This document shows positions 16,454 to 25,170 of a DNA stretch of 64,000 bases, one piece after another (position 1 is the stretch's first letter; every line of letters begins with the position of its first letter). Position numbers and translations under genes: made by a program. Origin of the DNA: JAPPHA01 sp965220985. GTDB taxonomy: Bacteria > Pseudomonadota > Alphaproteobacteria > Rhodobacterales > Rhodobacteraceae. Location: NCBI GenBank assembly GCA_965220985.1, contig OZ244854.1:682001-746000 (forward strand). The letters run 5' to 3'. The notes beneath the pieces are model-generated. The model saw only the letters and a program-made list of their open reading frames with translations. It was not told the DNA's origin and ran no database searches.

Positions 16454-18799
16454 TCACCGTGAACTGGTCGTGGCCGCGCGTCGCGCGTCCAGGTGGTGCC
16501 AGAAGAGCATCGCCGCAGCCACCGCAATGGCGGCAAGGTGAACGGCCTCGGGTCGGGTCAGGATTGCGACGGCAGTCGCAAACCGGACGACGATCCATAT
16601 CGAAGAGAGCGGCTTGGCATCATAGGCCGCAAGTGCGCTTGCCAGCAGGTAGAGCGACAGGATCAATCGGGCCAGCAGCCACAGGAGCGCCCCGATCTGA
16701 ACCCCGTTTTCGTAACCGGGCAAGGACGCGCCTGTCGGACTGTTCGGGTCGATCATGGCCTGTTCCACCAGCAAAAGCTCAGGATAGAAGGCGAAGACGA
16801 AGGGGATGAAAAACATCACGACGCCGGATCGCACCGCGCTGAAACCTGTCGCCATGGGCTCGGCCTTGGTGATGGTGGAGGCCGCGAAGGCAGCAAGGGC
16901 CACGGGCGGGGTGATCGCTGCGGCAATCGCGTAGTAGAAGATGAACATGTTCGCGGTAAAACTCGCGATCCCCAAGCCCGCAAGCATTGGGCCCATCAAG
17001 AGCGCCACGTTGATGTAGGCTGGCACGGGCGGCATCCCCATGCCCAGCAAGATTGCCAGGAGCATGGTGATGGCGAGCGCAATCAGCTGGAACAGAACCG
17101 ACCCGCCACCGCCCAAGTCCAGCGCGAGCAGGAAACGCAGCACGTCGATGGCGACGAATTTCGACAGCCCGGTGAAGTTCAGGCAGACATCTATGACCGA
17201 AACGGCGAGCAGCATCAGGTAGAGTGACGCCAGCGTGATTCCAGCATCGGCAAGCCCGTCGATCACCTTGCGCGGTTTGGCGCGAACGTCCTTGTCCAGA
17301 AATAGCAGCACGATGACCAGCATCGCCGCCCACCACCCGGTTGCACCGGCATCTCCGGCGGCGTTCTGAAAAGCCTGCACCAGCCAAGGCAGGGAATTCA
17401 CGACACAGCGCTCGCCCTGCATGGCGGCATCCGCTCCCAGGAGCCACGCGAATGTCCCGCAACCGACATTGTCTTTCGGGGTCAGCAGCAGCACCAGGAT
17501 CAGCAGCATTGGCAGGAAAATCTGCAACAGATGAATGAAATCCTCTCGCGAGAGCCGCATGTCGTCGGTGAACTCGCCGATGGCCTCGATCCCTTGTTTG
17601 CGCGACTGGAAGGCCGCGCTCAAAAACAGGCAGAAGAAATAGGCGACGGCAGGGATCGCCGCTGCGACAATGACATCGCGGTATGGGACGCCTGTCATGG
17701 CCGCCAGAATGAAGGCAACGATCCCCATGACCGGCGGCATGATCGACCCGCCAGACGAGGCCGCAGCCTCCACGCCTCCGGCGAAGACCCTGGAGAACCC
17801 GCGCTTGATCATCATCGGAATCGTCAGCACTCCGGTGGACAGCACGTTCACCACGGGTCCACCCGAGATCGTTCCGAACATGGCCGACGAAATGATGGCC
17901 GCATGCGCCGGTCCACCGCGCATGTTGCGGGTCCAGCGAAAGGCCAGCTTGATCAACGTCTGCCCGCCCGCCGACTTGCCGAAAAGCGCGCCGAGAATGA
18001 TATACGGGAACACCGTGCTCATGATGACGGCCATGAAGCGCCCCAGGAGCCCCGCGCTGTTGTTCACCAAAGCATCATGCACGTTGGGAATGCCATCATA
18101 GAAGGTGCGGGGTTCGCCGCCCAGCTTGGTCATCAGGTACTTGTTGATGTCCTCGGGGCCGTGGAAGTACCAAACAAGCACCGTTCCGATCGTGTAGAGA
18201 GCGACCAGGATGGCAACGGACACGAGCGGCAGGCCCCAGACCTTTATGTTGTAGCCAAGAAACACGAGGATCGAGAGACCCATGATCAGCACAAGCCAGA
18301 CACCGGTGGTGTCCCGGCACTTCGGGTCGTCGACGGTGTCTGGTATCGGCAGACCCAGGGTTTCGGCCACGGCGATCTCGGCCTCAAGCGCCTCGGCAAT
18401 CATGCGTGCCCGCTCGCCGGTGACCTGGTCGATCAGGCAGACGCTGTCGATCTCAATGAGGTAAGTCAGCGAAATCGCCGCCGCCGCCAGCACCAGCGCG
18501 ATGTCCATGAATGCGCCAAACCAGACCCGCCGGGTGCGACGCCATGCGCGCCACATGGAGTGGCTGAGCGCCACCATCAGCATCATGACGAAAAAAACGA
18601 GCGGGAAAAAGTACTCGGTCTTGAAGGCACGGACCTTCAAGGTCTCTGCTCCGGTGACGGTTCGCCACAAATCATCCCACCCCGGGATGGTCGGAGTGCT
18701 GTGCGCCATGCCCATGACGACAAGCGCAAGTGCCAGGACATACGCGAGCCGACCGAAGATTCCTTGGAATCTGCCACGAGACTCCGCTACGTCAGACAT
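16454..18799 (-). CDS. TRAP transporter fused permease (TAXI type, DctQM fusion)
   Basis: A 781-residue membrane protein with some 18 or more hydrophobic segments. The N-terminal part holds the small DctQ-like helices and the remainder is the DctM-type permease with GRFMAVIMSTVFPYIILGAL, AISSAMFGTISGGPVVN-like and SGGSIMPPVMGIVAF segments and the GMGMPPVPAYINVALLMGP stretch seen in fused TRAP permeases. Such fusions work with TAXI binding proteins, and that gene lies just upstream. ATG at 18799 is preferred over the longer frame, whose added residues overlap an intercistronic hairpin. It converges on the phosphatase gene. Confidence 0.9.
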   Translation of the reverse strand: MSDVAESRGRFQGIFGRLAYVLALALVVMGMAHSTPTIPGWDDLWRTVTGAETLKVRAFKTEYFFPLVFFVMMLMVALSHSMWRAWRRTRRVWFGAFMDIALVLAAAAISLTYLIEIDSVCLIDQVTGERARMIAEALEAEIAVAETLGLPIPDTVDDPKCRDTTGVWLVLIMGLSILVFLGYNIKVWGLPLVSVAILVALYTIGTVLVWYFHGPEDINKYLMTKLGGEPRTFYDGIPNVHDALVNNSAGLLGRFMAVIMSTVFPYIILGALFGKSAGGQTLIKLAFRWTRNMRGGPAHAAIISSAMFGTISGGPVVNVLSTGVLTIPMMIKRGFSRVFAGGVEAAASSGGSIMPPVMGIVAFILAAMTGVPYRDVIVAAAIPAVAYFFCLFLSAAFQSRKQGIEAIGEFTDDMRLSREDFIHLLQIFLPMLLILVLLLTPKDNVGCGTFAWLLGADAAMQGERCVVNSLPWLVQAFQNAAGDAGATGWWAAMLVIVLLFLDKDVRAKPRKVIDGLADAGITLASLYLMLLAVSVIDVCLNFTGLSKFVAIDVLRFLLALDLGGGGSVLFQLIALAITMLLAILLGMGMPPVPAYINVALLMGPMLAGLGIASFTANMFIFYYAIAAAITPPVALAAFAASTITKAEPMATGFSAVRSGVVMFFIPFVFAFYPELLLVEQAMIDPNSPTGASLPGYENGVQIGALLWLLARLILSLYLLASALAAYDAKPLSSIWIVVRFATAVAILTRPEAVHLAAIAVAAAMLFWHHLDARRAATTSSR

Positions 18800-18828
18800 C
18801 GCTCGACCTTGCCTGCTGTTCCCAAGAC

Positions 18829-18856
18829 ACGGCACCGCCTGTGCAGGCGGTGCCGT
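18829..18856 (-). terminator. Intercistronic hairpin between TAXI binding protein and permease
   Basis: A perfect 13-bp inverted repeat (arms ACGGCACCGCCTG and its complement, two-base centre) sits between the binding-protein stop and the permease start on the minus strand. There is no U-run after it, so it is more likely an mRNA-stabilising or partial attenuating stem that lets the binding protein be made in excess than a full terminator. Confidence 0.75.
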
Positions 18857-18881
18857 TGGCTATCGATATTGCCAGGGTAGC

Positions 18882-19928
18882 TTAGTCGCCGACAGCGCAC
18901 TCGTCGATGGTGTAACCGGCATCCCGCCAGGCTCGAACCGCGCCAGGATGATATTTGATCGGGTTTACACCGCACATGCCTTGCATCGGTTGATCGAAAC
19001 CGACCGAGTTGCCAAAGGGTGCCTTGGCTTTCAGATCGTCAATCGTTTCGACATAGGCCGAAACCAGATCGTAGACGATCTGTTCGTCCATGTCCTTGTG
19101 CACAACGTTTCCACCAATTGTCGCCGCGGCGCGCATCGTGTCGTCGCCCGACACAATGGTGTAGTCTTCACCCATCATTGCCTGCAGGTCAGCGACGCTG
19201 ATGGTGAAGGGAGCGATCCCCGGTGCCTTGAGGTATCTCTGGAAGGCTTCGCCTTCGTAGACGTCCTTTGGCGTTGACCAAATCGTCATCTTCCCGGCGG
19301 AGGCAATGGTCGTGAAACTGCCGGACGGGAACAGCTCCGGCAGAAGCATCACATCAGGTTCGCCACCCATGATCGTCGCATCCTGCTGACCCCAGTTTAC
19401 CTGGAGGCCCTCGAAATCCTCACCTTCCTTCAGACCGGTAACCAACTGAATGATGCTTCTGGCGTTGTTAAGGGCGCCACCGCGCGGCGGACCGTTGTAG
19501 ACCTTTCTGCCTTTGAGGTCATCCCAACCACCGACACCCTTCGCGTCATAGGCAAACAGAACAAATATCCCGAGGGTGTACGGGTTGATCGCCCGCAGGT
19601 TGGAAGCCAGTTCCGCACCTTTCTCCTTGCCCAATTCACCGTAGGGACCTGCGCCATTGGCCATCAGGAACGGCAGGATATAGGGCGATCCCGCGATGTC
19701 GGTCTTGCCTTCCGCAACGTTCTGGATCGAATTGGTGAGCACTTGCCCGTCGGCCAACTGAATATTTGCGATTCCCCTGGTGCCGGCAACTTCCGCCATG
19801 TGAGCAGGCGAAAGGTAGGTTGCCCCACCAGGACTTGCTGTTTCCGCACTCAGATTGACCTGCGCGAACGCCCCGGTCGCACATACCGCGAGAGCGGCCG
19901 TTGCAGTGATCAGTTTCGTGATTTTCAT
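18882..19928 (-). CDS. TAXI-family TRAP transporter substrate-binding protein
   Basis: A 348-residue periplasmic binding protein. It begins MKITKLITATAALAVCATGAFA, a clear Sec signal peptide, followed by a mature protein with TAXI-type features (DDLKGRKVYNGPPRGGALNNAR, then a C-terminal domain with FGNSVGFDQPMQGMCGVNPIKYHPGAVRAWRDAG). GGGAGGAAA lies before ATG 19928. It is the first gene of a two-gene operon with the fused permease and is divergent from an IclR regulator. TAXI ligands are mostly unknown; the neighbours leave two candidates, a product of the phosphonate genes or the amidohydrolase substrate. Confidence 0.88.
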   Translation of the reverse strand: MKITKLITATAALAVCATGAFAQVNLSAETASPGGATYLSPAHMAEVAGTRGIANIQLADGQVLTNSIQNVAEGKTDIAGSPYILPFLMANGAGPYGELGKEKGAELASNLRAINPYTLGIFVLFAYDAKGVGGWDDLKGRKVYNGPPRGGALNNARSIIQLVTGLKEGEDFEGLQVNWGQQDATIMGGEPDVMLLPELFPSGSFTTIASAGKMTIWSTPKDVYEGEAFQRYLKAPGIAPFTISVADLQAMMGEDYTIVSGDDTMRAAATIGGNVVHKDMDEQIVYDLVSAYVETIDDLKAKAPFGNSVGFDQPMQGMCGVNPIKYHPGAVRAWRDAGYTIDECAVGD

Positions 19929-20042
19929 GGTTTCCTCCCTTTCAGACGCTGATCAAGCGGTTTCACTATTGTCAACTCAGCTTCTAATTGTTATCATCAT
20001 GTGAAATTTGTGACGCTGAGTCAATCCCAAACCGGACCGACC
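19929..20042. promoter_or_regulatory. Divergent promoter region, TAXI operon / IclR regulator
   Basis: A 114-bp gap between divergent genes. On the minus strand a consensus -35 TTGACA occurs at about 19975-19970, without a clear -10. An inverted repeat ACTCAGC (19975-19981) / GCTGAGT (20015-20021) brackets the AT-rich core and could be an IclR site. IclR proteins usually bind such gaps; the exact operator is a guess. Confidence 0.35.
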
Positions 20043-20777
20043 ATGAAGACCGTCTCAAAGGCACTGTCGCTGCTCGTTCAGTTCTCTGTCAACGCCACGC
20101 CAAAATCGCTCGGCGCGATGGCAACTGACGCGGGGTTGGACAAAGCGACAACGAGGCGCATGCTAGTCGCAATGCGGGATTTCGGAATGATCGAGCAAGA
20201 TCCGAAAACCCGAAAATACACTCTTGGCACCGGAATCCTGCCGCTTGCTCGCGCCCGAGAGGCCTTGCGTCCCGTTCGCACCGTGACCGGGCAAATGGTC
20301 CGCGCTATTGCAGATCAAACGGGCGAAACCGCACATTTTTCCGTTCCCGGGCAAGACGGGCTGTCTGTTCTTTGCGTGGCGGAAAGCTCGAAACCCATTC
20401 GTGCCTATGTCGCCGAAGGTTCCGTCCTTCCCTTTCACACGACGGGTGGCGGCATCGCGTATCTGTCAAAATGCGACGACACCGTGCTTGACCGCATTCT
20501 GTCCGCAGAACTGCCCGGTTATGCGCCCAACAGTTATACAGATCCTGACCGCGTGCGTGATGCCATCGCCGAAGCACGTTCTTTGGGCTATGCGGCAACC
20601 AATCAAACCTTCAACGAGCAAAGCAGCGGACTTGCCGTGCCGGTCGTGCGATCCGATGGGCTGATCGCCGGTGTCCTTGCAGTCACGACGCCCAGCGAAC
20701 GCATGAACAGCCGGTCAAGGGAAAAGATCGTCGGCTGCCTCATGAAAGCGTCCGCCAAGGCAACGTCGATGCTGTGA
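20043..20777 (+). CDS. IclR-family transcriptional regulator
   Basis: A 244-residue regulator. The N-terminal winged helix-turn-helix starts MKTVSKALSLLVQF and includes GLDKATTRRMLVAMRDFGMI; the C-terminal GAF-like effector domain shows HFSVPGQDGLSVLCV, FHTTGGGIAYLS and VPVVRSDGLIAGVLAVTTP, all typical of IclR. ATG 20043 is chosen because the family normally begins at this motif; an in-frame GTG at 20001 would add 14 residues. It precedes the amidohydrolase by 43 bp and faces the TAXI transporter, so both are likely targets. Confidence 0.9.
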   Translation: MKTVSKALSLLVQFSVNATPKSLGAMATDAGLDKATTRRMLVAMRDFGMIEQDPKTRKYTLGTGILPLARAREALRPVRTVTGQMVRAIADQTGETAHFSVPGQDGLSVLCVAESSKPIRAYVAEGSVLPFHTTGGGIAYLSKCDDTVLDRILSAELPGYAPNSYTDPDRVRDAIAEARSLGYAATNQTFNEQSSGLAVPVVRSDGLIAGVLAVTTPSERMNSRSREKIVGCLMKASAKATSML

Positions 20778-20820
20778 CGTTCGGCTGCCACGACTTCGAA
20801 GAAACAGAAGTGGACCCGAC

Positions 20821-22467
20821 ATGACCCACGCGGACAGAATTTGGCACGGCGGCGACATCATGACGATGGACCCCGAGAATCCGCGCGCCGAAGCCATCGC
20901 CGCTCAAGCCGGTCGTATCCTGGCTGTGGGAAAAGATGCAGATGTCTTGAACTTGTCGGGCCCGGGAACCAGAACGCACAACCTGCATGGTCGCTTCTTG
21001 ATGCCCGGGCTTGTGGAGAGCCATACGCATGCGTTGTGGGGGGCATGCAGAACGCTGTTCGATGTTTATGTCGGCTATGAGGCAAGTCTTGACGACTTGC
21101 TTGCGGCCACCCGCGCGCAGGCAAATCAACTGGACAAGGGCGAGGTTGTATTCGGCGGTCCATGGCGCCGCGACATGCGCGCGCACATGGGCAGCGATCC
21201 CAAGTCAGTTCTGGACAGCGTTTCCACGGTGCACCCCATCGTGCTCGTGGACACAAGCCAGCATATCCTTTGGTGCAATTCAAAAGCTCTGAACGAGAGT
21301 GGCCTTGCCCGCGAAACACCAGACTTTCCCGGCGGTGTGATCGAACGGCTTGACGATGGCACACCCAACGGGATCCTTGCCGAAAGCGCCGGTGCATCGG
21401 TGCGCGTTTTGGTCCAACGCACCGAAACACAGCTTGCCGCTGCCGCGAGGGAGTTCAATCGGTACTTCAACAGCTTGGGGTTTACGGCCTTCAAGGAACC
21501 CATGGCCTACGAGGCAGAGTTGCGCGCGTACCATGCGGCAGACCAGCGCGGCGACCTGTCTGTCCACATGGCCGCACATGTCGTTCGGCAAAGCCCCGCC
21601 AGCCTTGAACCGGTCCCCTATGAAACGATGGAACGACTTCGGCGGAACTATGCCAGCACAAATGTCCGCACCAGTTTTGCCAAGCTGTTTCTCGATGGCG
21701 TGGCACCGGGATACACGGCGTCCTTCGTCGAGCCCTATCGTGCGGAGAGCGGATATGACGTCGCGAGCCATGAACCAAACGCGACATTGCTGATGACGCC
21801 AGAGGTTCTGAACGAAACCTTGATTGAGCTGGATGCTCGCGGTTTCGTCACGAAGATGCACGCCGTGGGAGACAACGCCATACGCAAAGGTCTGGACGCG
21901 ATCGAGGCAGCGCGAAAGGCCAATGGCGCGAGTGGCCTTCGCCACGAGATCGCGCATTCCGTGTTTGTTTCAGACGCAGATCTTCATCGGTTCAAGGAAC
22001 TGGACGCGATCGCCGAAGTGTCTCCGAAGCTGTGGTTCCCAAATGCGGCCACGCCTGCACAAATCGCCGTATTGGGGGAGGCACGGCTGCAGAAGTCTCA
22101 CCGCATTCGGGATCTGCTGAACGCCGGAGCCGAGATGACCTATGCCTCCGACTGGCCTGCCTCTGCACCTGACGCGAATCCATGGATCGGTTTGTCCGGC
22201 ATGCTGACTCGGCAAAATTGCGATCCCGCCTACCCGGGAACCCTCGCTGCCGATCAGGCAATCTCGCTGGGAGATGCCCTCCCGTTGTTCACGATCAATG
22301 GCGCGCGGTCCTTGGGCATGGAGCGAGAAACTGGAAACTTGCTACGGGGAAAATGGGCCGACTTCCTGGTTTTGGACAAGTCGCTTTGGGTGGGCGAACC
22401 CTTGGAGATCGGCCACACGCAGGTGAGATCGACGATCTGGAAAGGCGAAACTGTCTTCTCGAGATAG
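20821..22467 (+). CDS. Amidohydrolase family 3 (YtcJ-like) metal-dependent hydrolase
   Basis: A 548-residue enzyme of the amidohydrolase superfamily, family 3. The N-terminal sandwich is followed by MPGLVESHTHALWGA with the metal-binding HxH, the strand KMHAVGDNAIRKGLDAIEAA and RHEIAHSVFVSD with further His ligands, and TYASDWPASAPDANPW with the catalytic Asp. The C-terminal GKWADFLVLD closes the fold. Members hydrolyse C-N bonds in amides, formamides or cyclic amides. No signal peptide is visible. Position just after IclR and opposite a TRAP transporter suggests uptake and hydrolysis of an N-containing organic substrate. Confidence 0.87.
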   Translation: MTHADRIWHGGDIMTMDPENPRAEAIAAQAGRILAVGKDADVLNLSGPGTRTHNLHGRFLMPGLVESHTHALWGACRTLFDVYVGYEASLDDLLAATRAQANQLDKGEVVFGGPWRRDMRAHMGSDPKSVLDSVSTVHPIVLVDTSQHILWCNSKALNESGLARETPDFPGGVIERLDDGTPNGILAESAGASVRVLVQRTETQLAAAAREFNRYFNSLGFTAFKEPMAYEAELRAYHAADQRGDLSVHMAAHVVRQSPASLEPVPYETMERLRRNYASTNVRTSFAKLFLDGVAPGYTASFVEPYRAESGYDVASHEPNATLLMTPEVLNETLIELDARGFVTKMHAVGDNAIRKGLDAIEAARKANGASGLRHEIAHSVFVSDADLHRFKELDAIAEVSPKLWFPNAATPAQIAVLGEARLQKSHRIRDLLNAGAEMTYASDWPASAPDANPWIGLSGMLTRQNCDPAYPGTLAADQAISLGDALPLFTINGARSLGMERETGNLLRGKWADFLVLDKSLWVGEPLEIGHTQVRSTIWKGETVFSR

Positions 22468-22946
22468 GCTGGCAGGAATGCAGTTCGTGTATCATGCAAA
22501 TGCTGGGCGGCATTGGTCACCACAATCGCTGTGATTGCCCCTGCGCCGCCCAGCTTGCTCCGAATCGTGACACTCGAAATCGTGGATGTCCCAATCAAGT
22601 GGTTAATTGAGTCCGTTTACCACTTCCTATTCTGGAGCGAGATTGCAGGACCCCCACATGTTGAGGTTACTGACTGGGATGATCCGGCCGTTGTTCGCCT
22701 CTGTGCTGGTCATCAAGATAGAACATCACTTCCCACACCGCGCTCAGACGTGGCATGACGCGATCCACTCACGACGACCGTTTTCACGTCATTGTCTACC
22801 ACTTCGCCGTCAAATCAATTGCGAGTGACAAGTAAGCGGTTATCTCGATATCGGGTATTCCAAGTTCAAGGCTTCTCCCGTTTGTTCCGGTAGCACAACA
22901 TATTGTGCCACGCAAAATCGGTTGATTCTCGCTGTCAGGGTTTCAG
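22468..22946. other. 479-bp non-coding stretch before the transposon scar
   Basis: Only short frames without recognisable content are seen on either strand. Base composition becomes more AT-rich from about 22780. No inverted repeats or terminator with a T-run were found. It may be decayed insertion sequence, given what follows. Confidence 0.4.
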
Positions 22947-23117
22947 GTGACGTTGAACGAGCTCTTCCATCCCCCGTGAACCGGGATCGATGTCCAGAAA
23001 TGGTTGCAGGACTGGCTCACCACCTGTGCAGGCAACGGCGGCCAGCCCCCCGACGATCTGTCGCCATGGCTGCCCTGGTCGATGGACGAGGACAGGCGCC
23101 GAAAGCCCGCAGCCTGA
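22947..23117 (+). pseudogene. C-terminal remnant of an IS66-like transposase
   Basis: The frame starting at GTG 22947 reads VTLNELFHPP, then a stop, then continues in the same frame as VQKWLQDWLTTCAGNGGQPP and DDLSPWLPWSMDEDRR to a TGA at 23115-23117. This resembles the tail of IS66-family transposases, in which a helical segment is followed by an acidic P-E-D-L-x-x-x-L-P-W motif. The body of the transposase is absent. The DUF4338 gene starts 2 bp after it, so the two probably travelled together. Confidence 0.5.
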
Positions 23118-23119
23118 CG

Positions 23120-24010
23120 ATGACATCGGATGACAAGGTCGCGTGCCGTTATCACGGCCGCGACTTCACCACCGGCGAGATGACGCTGATGCGGGAACTG
23201 ATCGCGGCCTCCCCGCAGCCGAGCCGAGCAGGTCTGGCACGCGAGTTCTGCCGCGCCATCGGCTGGTTCAAGCCTGACGGCGAACTCAAGACCATGATGG
23301 CGAAGGTCACCATGCTCAAGATGCATCGCGACGGGATCATCACCCTGCCGCCGGCGCGACAGAGACCAACGACGCCCCGGCCCCCGGTCATCGGCCCTGA
23401 AACCGATCCGCCGAAAACGCCGATGCCCGACTCCCTGGATGCGGTGCGACCGATCCGGCTGGTCAAGGTCACCGGGGCCGGACCTGACGCCAGCGCCACG
23501 TGGAACGGCTTCATCGCTCGCCGGCACTATCTCGGGTACTCGCGCCTGGTCGGCGCACAGATGCGATACGCGGTCCACGACCGCGAGGACCGACCTCTGG
23601 CCATGCTCGGCTTCTCGGCGCCCGCGTGGAAGACCGCCCCCCGCGACGCATTCATCGGGTGGTCGCCGGAGGTGCGGGAACGAAACCTCCATCGGGTGAT
23701 CAACAACTCCCGCTTCCTGATCATGCCGTGGGTGCGGATCCCCAACCTCGCATCCCACGTTCTCGCAGCCGTGCGTCGCCAGCTGCCGCACGACTGGCAC
23801 GCGCAGTACAACGTCACGCCGTTCCTGATCGAGACTTTCGTCGAGACCCCGCGCTTCACGGGAACGACATACCAGGCGTCGGGATGGATCAATGTCGGAA
23901 CCACGCAGGGACGCGGGCACTACGATATCAAGATGGAATTCGGCAAGCCGAAGAAGCAGATCTGGCTGTGCCCGCTCAGAAAAGACTGGAAACGAACCCT
24001 CAACAAGTGA
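23120..24010 (+). CDS. DUF4338 / DruA-like protein
   Basis: A 296-residue protein of the DUF4338 family, the family of DruA from the Druantia anti-phage system. Landmarks are WNGFIARRHYLGYSRLVGAQ, the APRDAFIGWSPEVRERNLHR segment, NNSRFLIMPWVRIPNLASHV and FVETPRFTGTTYQASGW. The N-terminal quarter is a small helical domain. No other Druantia genes (large helicase DruE) are nearby, and DUF4338 proteins often occur alone with transposase genes, so this is more likely a transposon passenger than a working Druantia system. ATG 23120 starts right after the transposase relic; the long upstream open frame conflicts with it. Confidence 0.75.
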   Translation: MTSDDKVACRYHGRDFTTGEMTLMRELIAASPQPSRAGLAREFCRAIGWFKPDGELKTMMAKVTMLKMHRDGIITLPPARQRPTTPRPPVIGPETDPPKTPMPDSLDAVRPIRLVKVTGAGPDASATWNGFIARRHYLGYSRLVGAQMRYAVHDREDRPLAMLGFSAPAWKTAPRDAFIGWSPEVRERNLHRVINNSRFLIMPWVRIPNLASHVLAAVRRQLPHDWHAQYNVTPFLIETFVETPRFTGTTYQASGWINVGTTQGRGHYDIKMEFGKPKKQIWLCPLRKDWKRTLNK

Positions 24011-24076
24011 CAGAATGGCGATCCGTCACGCCCTTACCGAACGATTACCGTGATCTGATTGAAAGGATTGGAAGAA

Positions 24077-24697
24077 ATGAAGTTGGTCAACAAGATGATG
24101 GGTACCTTGGTCGGCACAGCCATGCTGGCAGGCTCTGCCTGGTCTGCGGATCTCGAAGGTCGAATTCTCAAGATCGCGACCGATCCGACCTTTCCACCCA
24201 TGGAGTACATCGACGAAGCAACCGGCGAAATCGTCGGCTTCGACATTGACGTGATGAACGCGATCTGCACAGAGATCAACTGCGTTCCCGAATACATCAA
24301 CACCGCATGGGACGGGATATTCCCGGCCTTGCAGCAAGGCGAGTTTGACCTCGTCATATCAGGCGTTCCGATTACCGAAGAACGCGACAAGACCATGGAC
24401 TTTTCGGATCCATACTTGATCGTGACCCAGGCCAAACTCTTGCGTTTTGAAGATATGGGTTCGACCTTCGATGGCTTAACGGCCGGTGGGCGGCGACTGA
24501 CCTCGGTCAACGGAACGACGTACGCGAATCTTGCCGAGGAACTCACGGTCGGTATTACCAGCCTGCAATCCGACCCGCTCGGCATTGTCATGCAGGAAGG
24601 CGACCCGATCGTCGATGCCATCAACGAAGGCCTCGCGGCAATCAAGGAGAGCGGCAAGCTCGATGAATTGATCGCCCAGCACATGACCACTGAATGA
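24077..24697 (+). pseudogene. Family 3 amino-acid ABC binding protein with internal deletion
   Basis: A 206-residue frame with a Sec signal peptide (to about residue 24) and clear family-3 binding-protein sequence: KIATDPTFPPMEYID, GFDIDVMNAIC, AWDGIFPALQQGEFDLVISG and ITEERDKTMDFSDPY. After NGTTYANLAEEL the sequence jumps to ITSLQSDPLGIVMQEGDP, so roughly 35-45 residues that normally carry the second ligand contacts (the RVDAV region) are missing. The reading frame is kept. No permease or ATPase follows. It is either a recently deleted, non-functional gene or an unusual short variant. GGAAGAA precedes ATG 24077. Confidence 0.7.
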
Positions 24698-24779
24698 CAT
24701 TGCAATGACTTTCCACCCGCTTCGCAGCTGACCGGCAGCGCCGTTCATCGTTCTGCTGTTTGCCTCTTCCAGCAAGTAC

Positions 24780-25013
24780 ATGCGATCGCTCAAGGCGATC
24801 ATCGGCGTGGGCGACGATGCTCTCGCGCATCTCACCGGATTCTTGCTGATATTTCTCATCCTCGCATCGGGTTTCCTCGCGGCACGCCACCGGGTTCTCG
24901 GCGAGAGATCGCCCGATTGGGCAAGGACACTCGTGGCAGCGGCGTTCGCCCTGCACCTCGTCATCCTCCCGCTCCTCCTTGTCTTTCCCTCCTTGACCCA
25001 ACTATTTCTATAA
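24780..25013 (+). CDS. Small membrane protein or membrane-protein fragment
   Basis: A 77-residue frame with two strongly hydrophobic helices (AHLTGFLLIFLILASGFLAA and a C-terminal Leu/Val-rich helix). The frame stays open 16 codons upstream of the ATG and reads PAAPFIVLLFASSSKY there, so this may be the tail of a larger membrane protein, possibly VanZ-like. No convincing ribosome-binding site was seen. Confidence 0.3.
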   Translation: MRSLKAIIGVGDDALAHLTGFLLIFLILASGFLAARHRVLGERSPDWARTLVAAAFALHLVILPLLLVFPSLTQLFL

Positions 25014-25170
25014 AATATGATTGCGATGCCATTTGCTCGAACAGTATAGTCACAACCGAAACCGATTTCACGAGAAAATTATCCCCGAACGTACAGTAGT
25101 CCAGCCCCTCGACCGTTGGTCGATGTCGATTTTTCTGGCGCTTCGGCAAAACGATCCGCAGCTGCTGACC

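Noticed and set aside
17531..18880. A 449-codon plus-strand frame
   Set aside because: Antisense to the fused TRAP permease. Very Asp/His/Arg-rich, as expected opposite hydrophobic codons.
23120..24010. A full Druantia defence system
   Set aside because: Only the DruA-like gene is present; the large helicase and other genes are not nearby.
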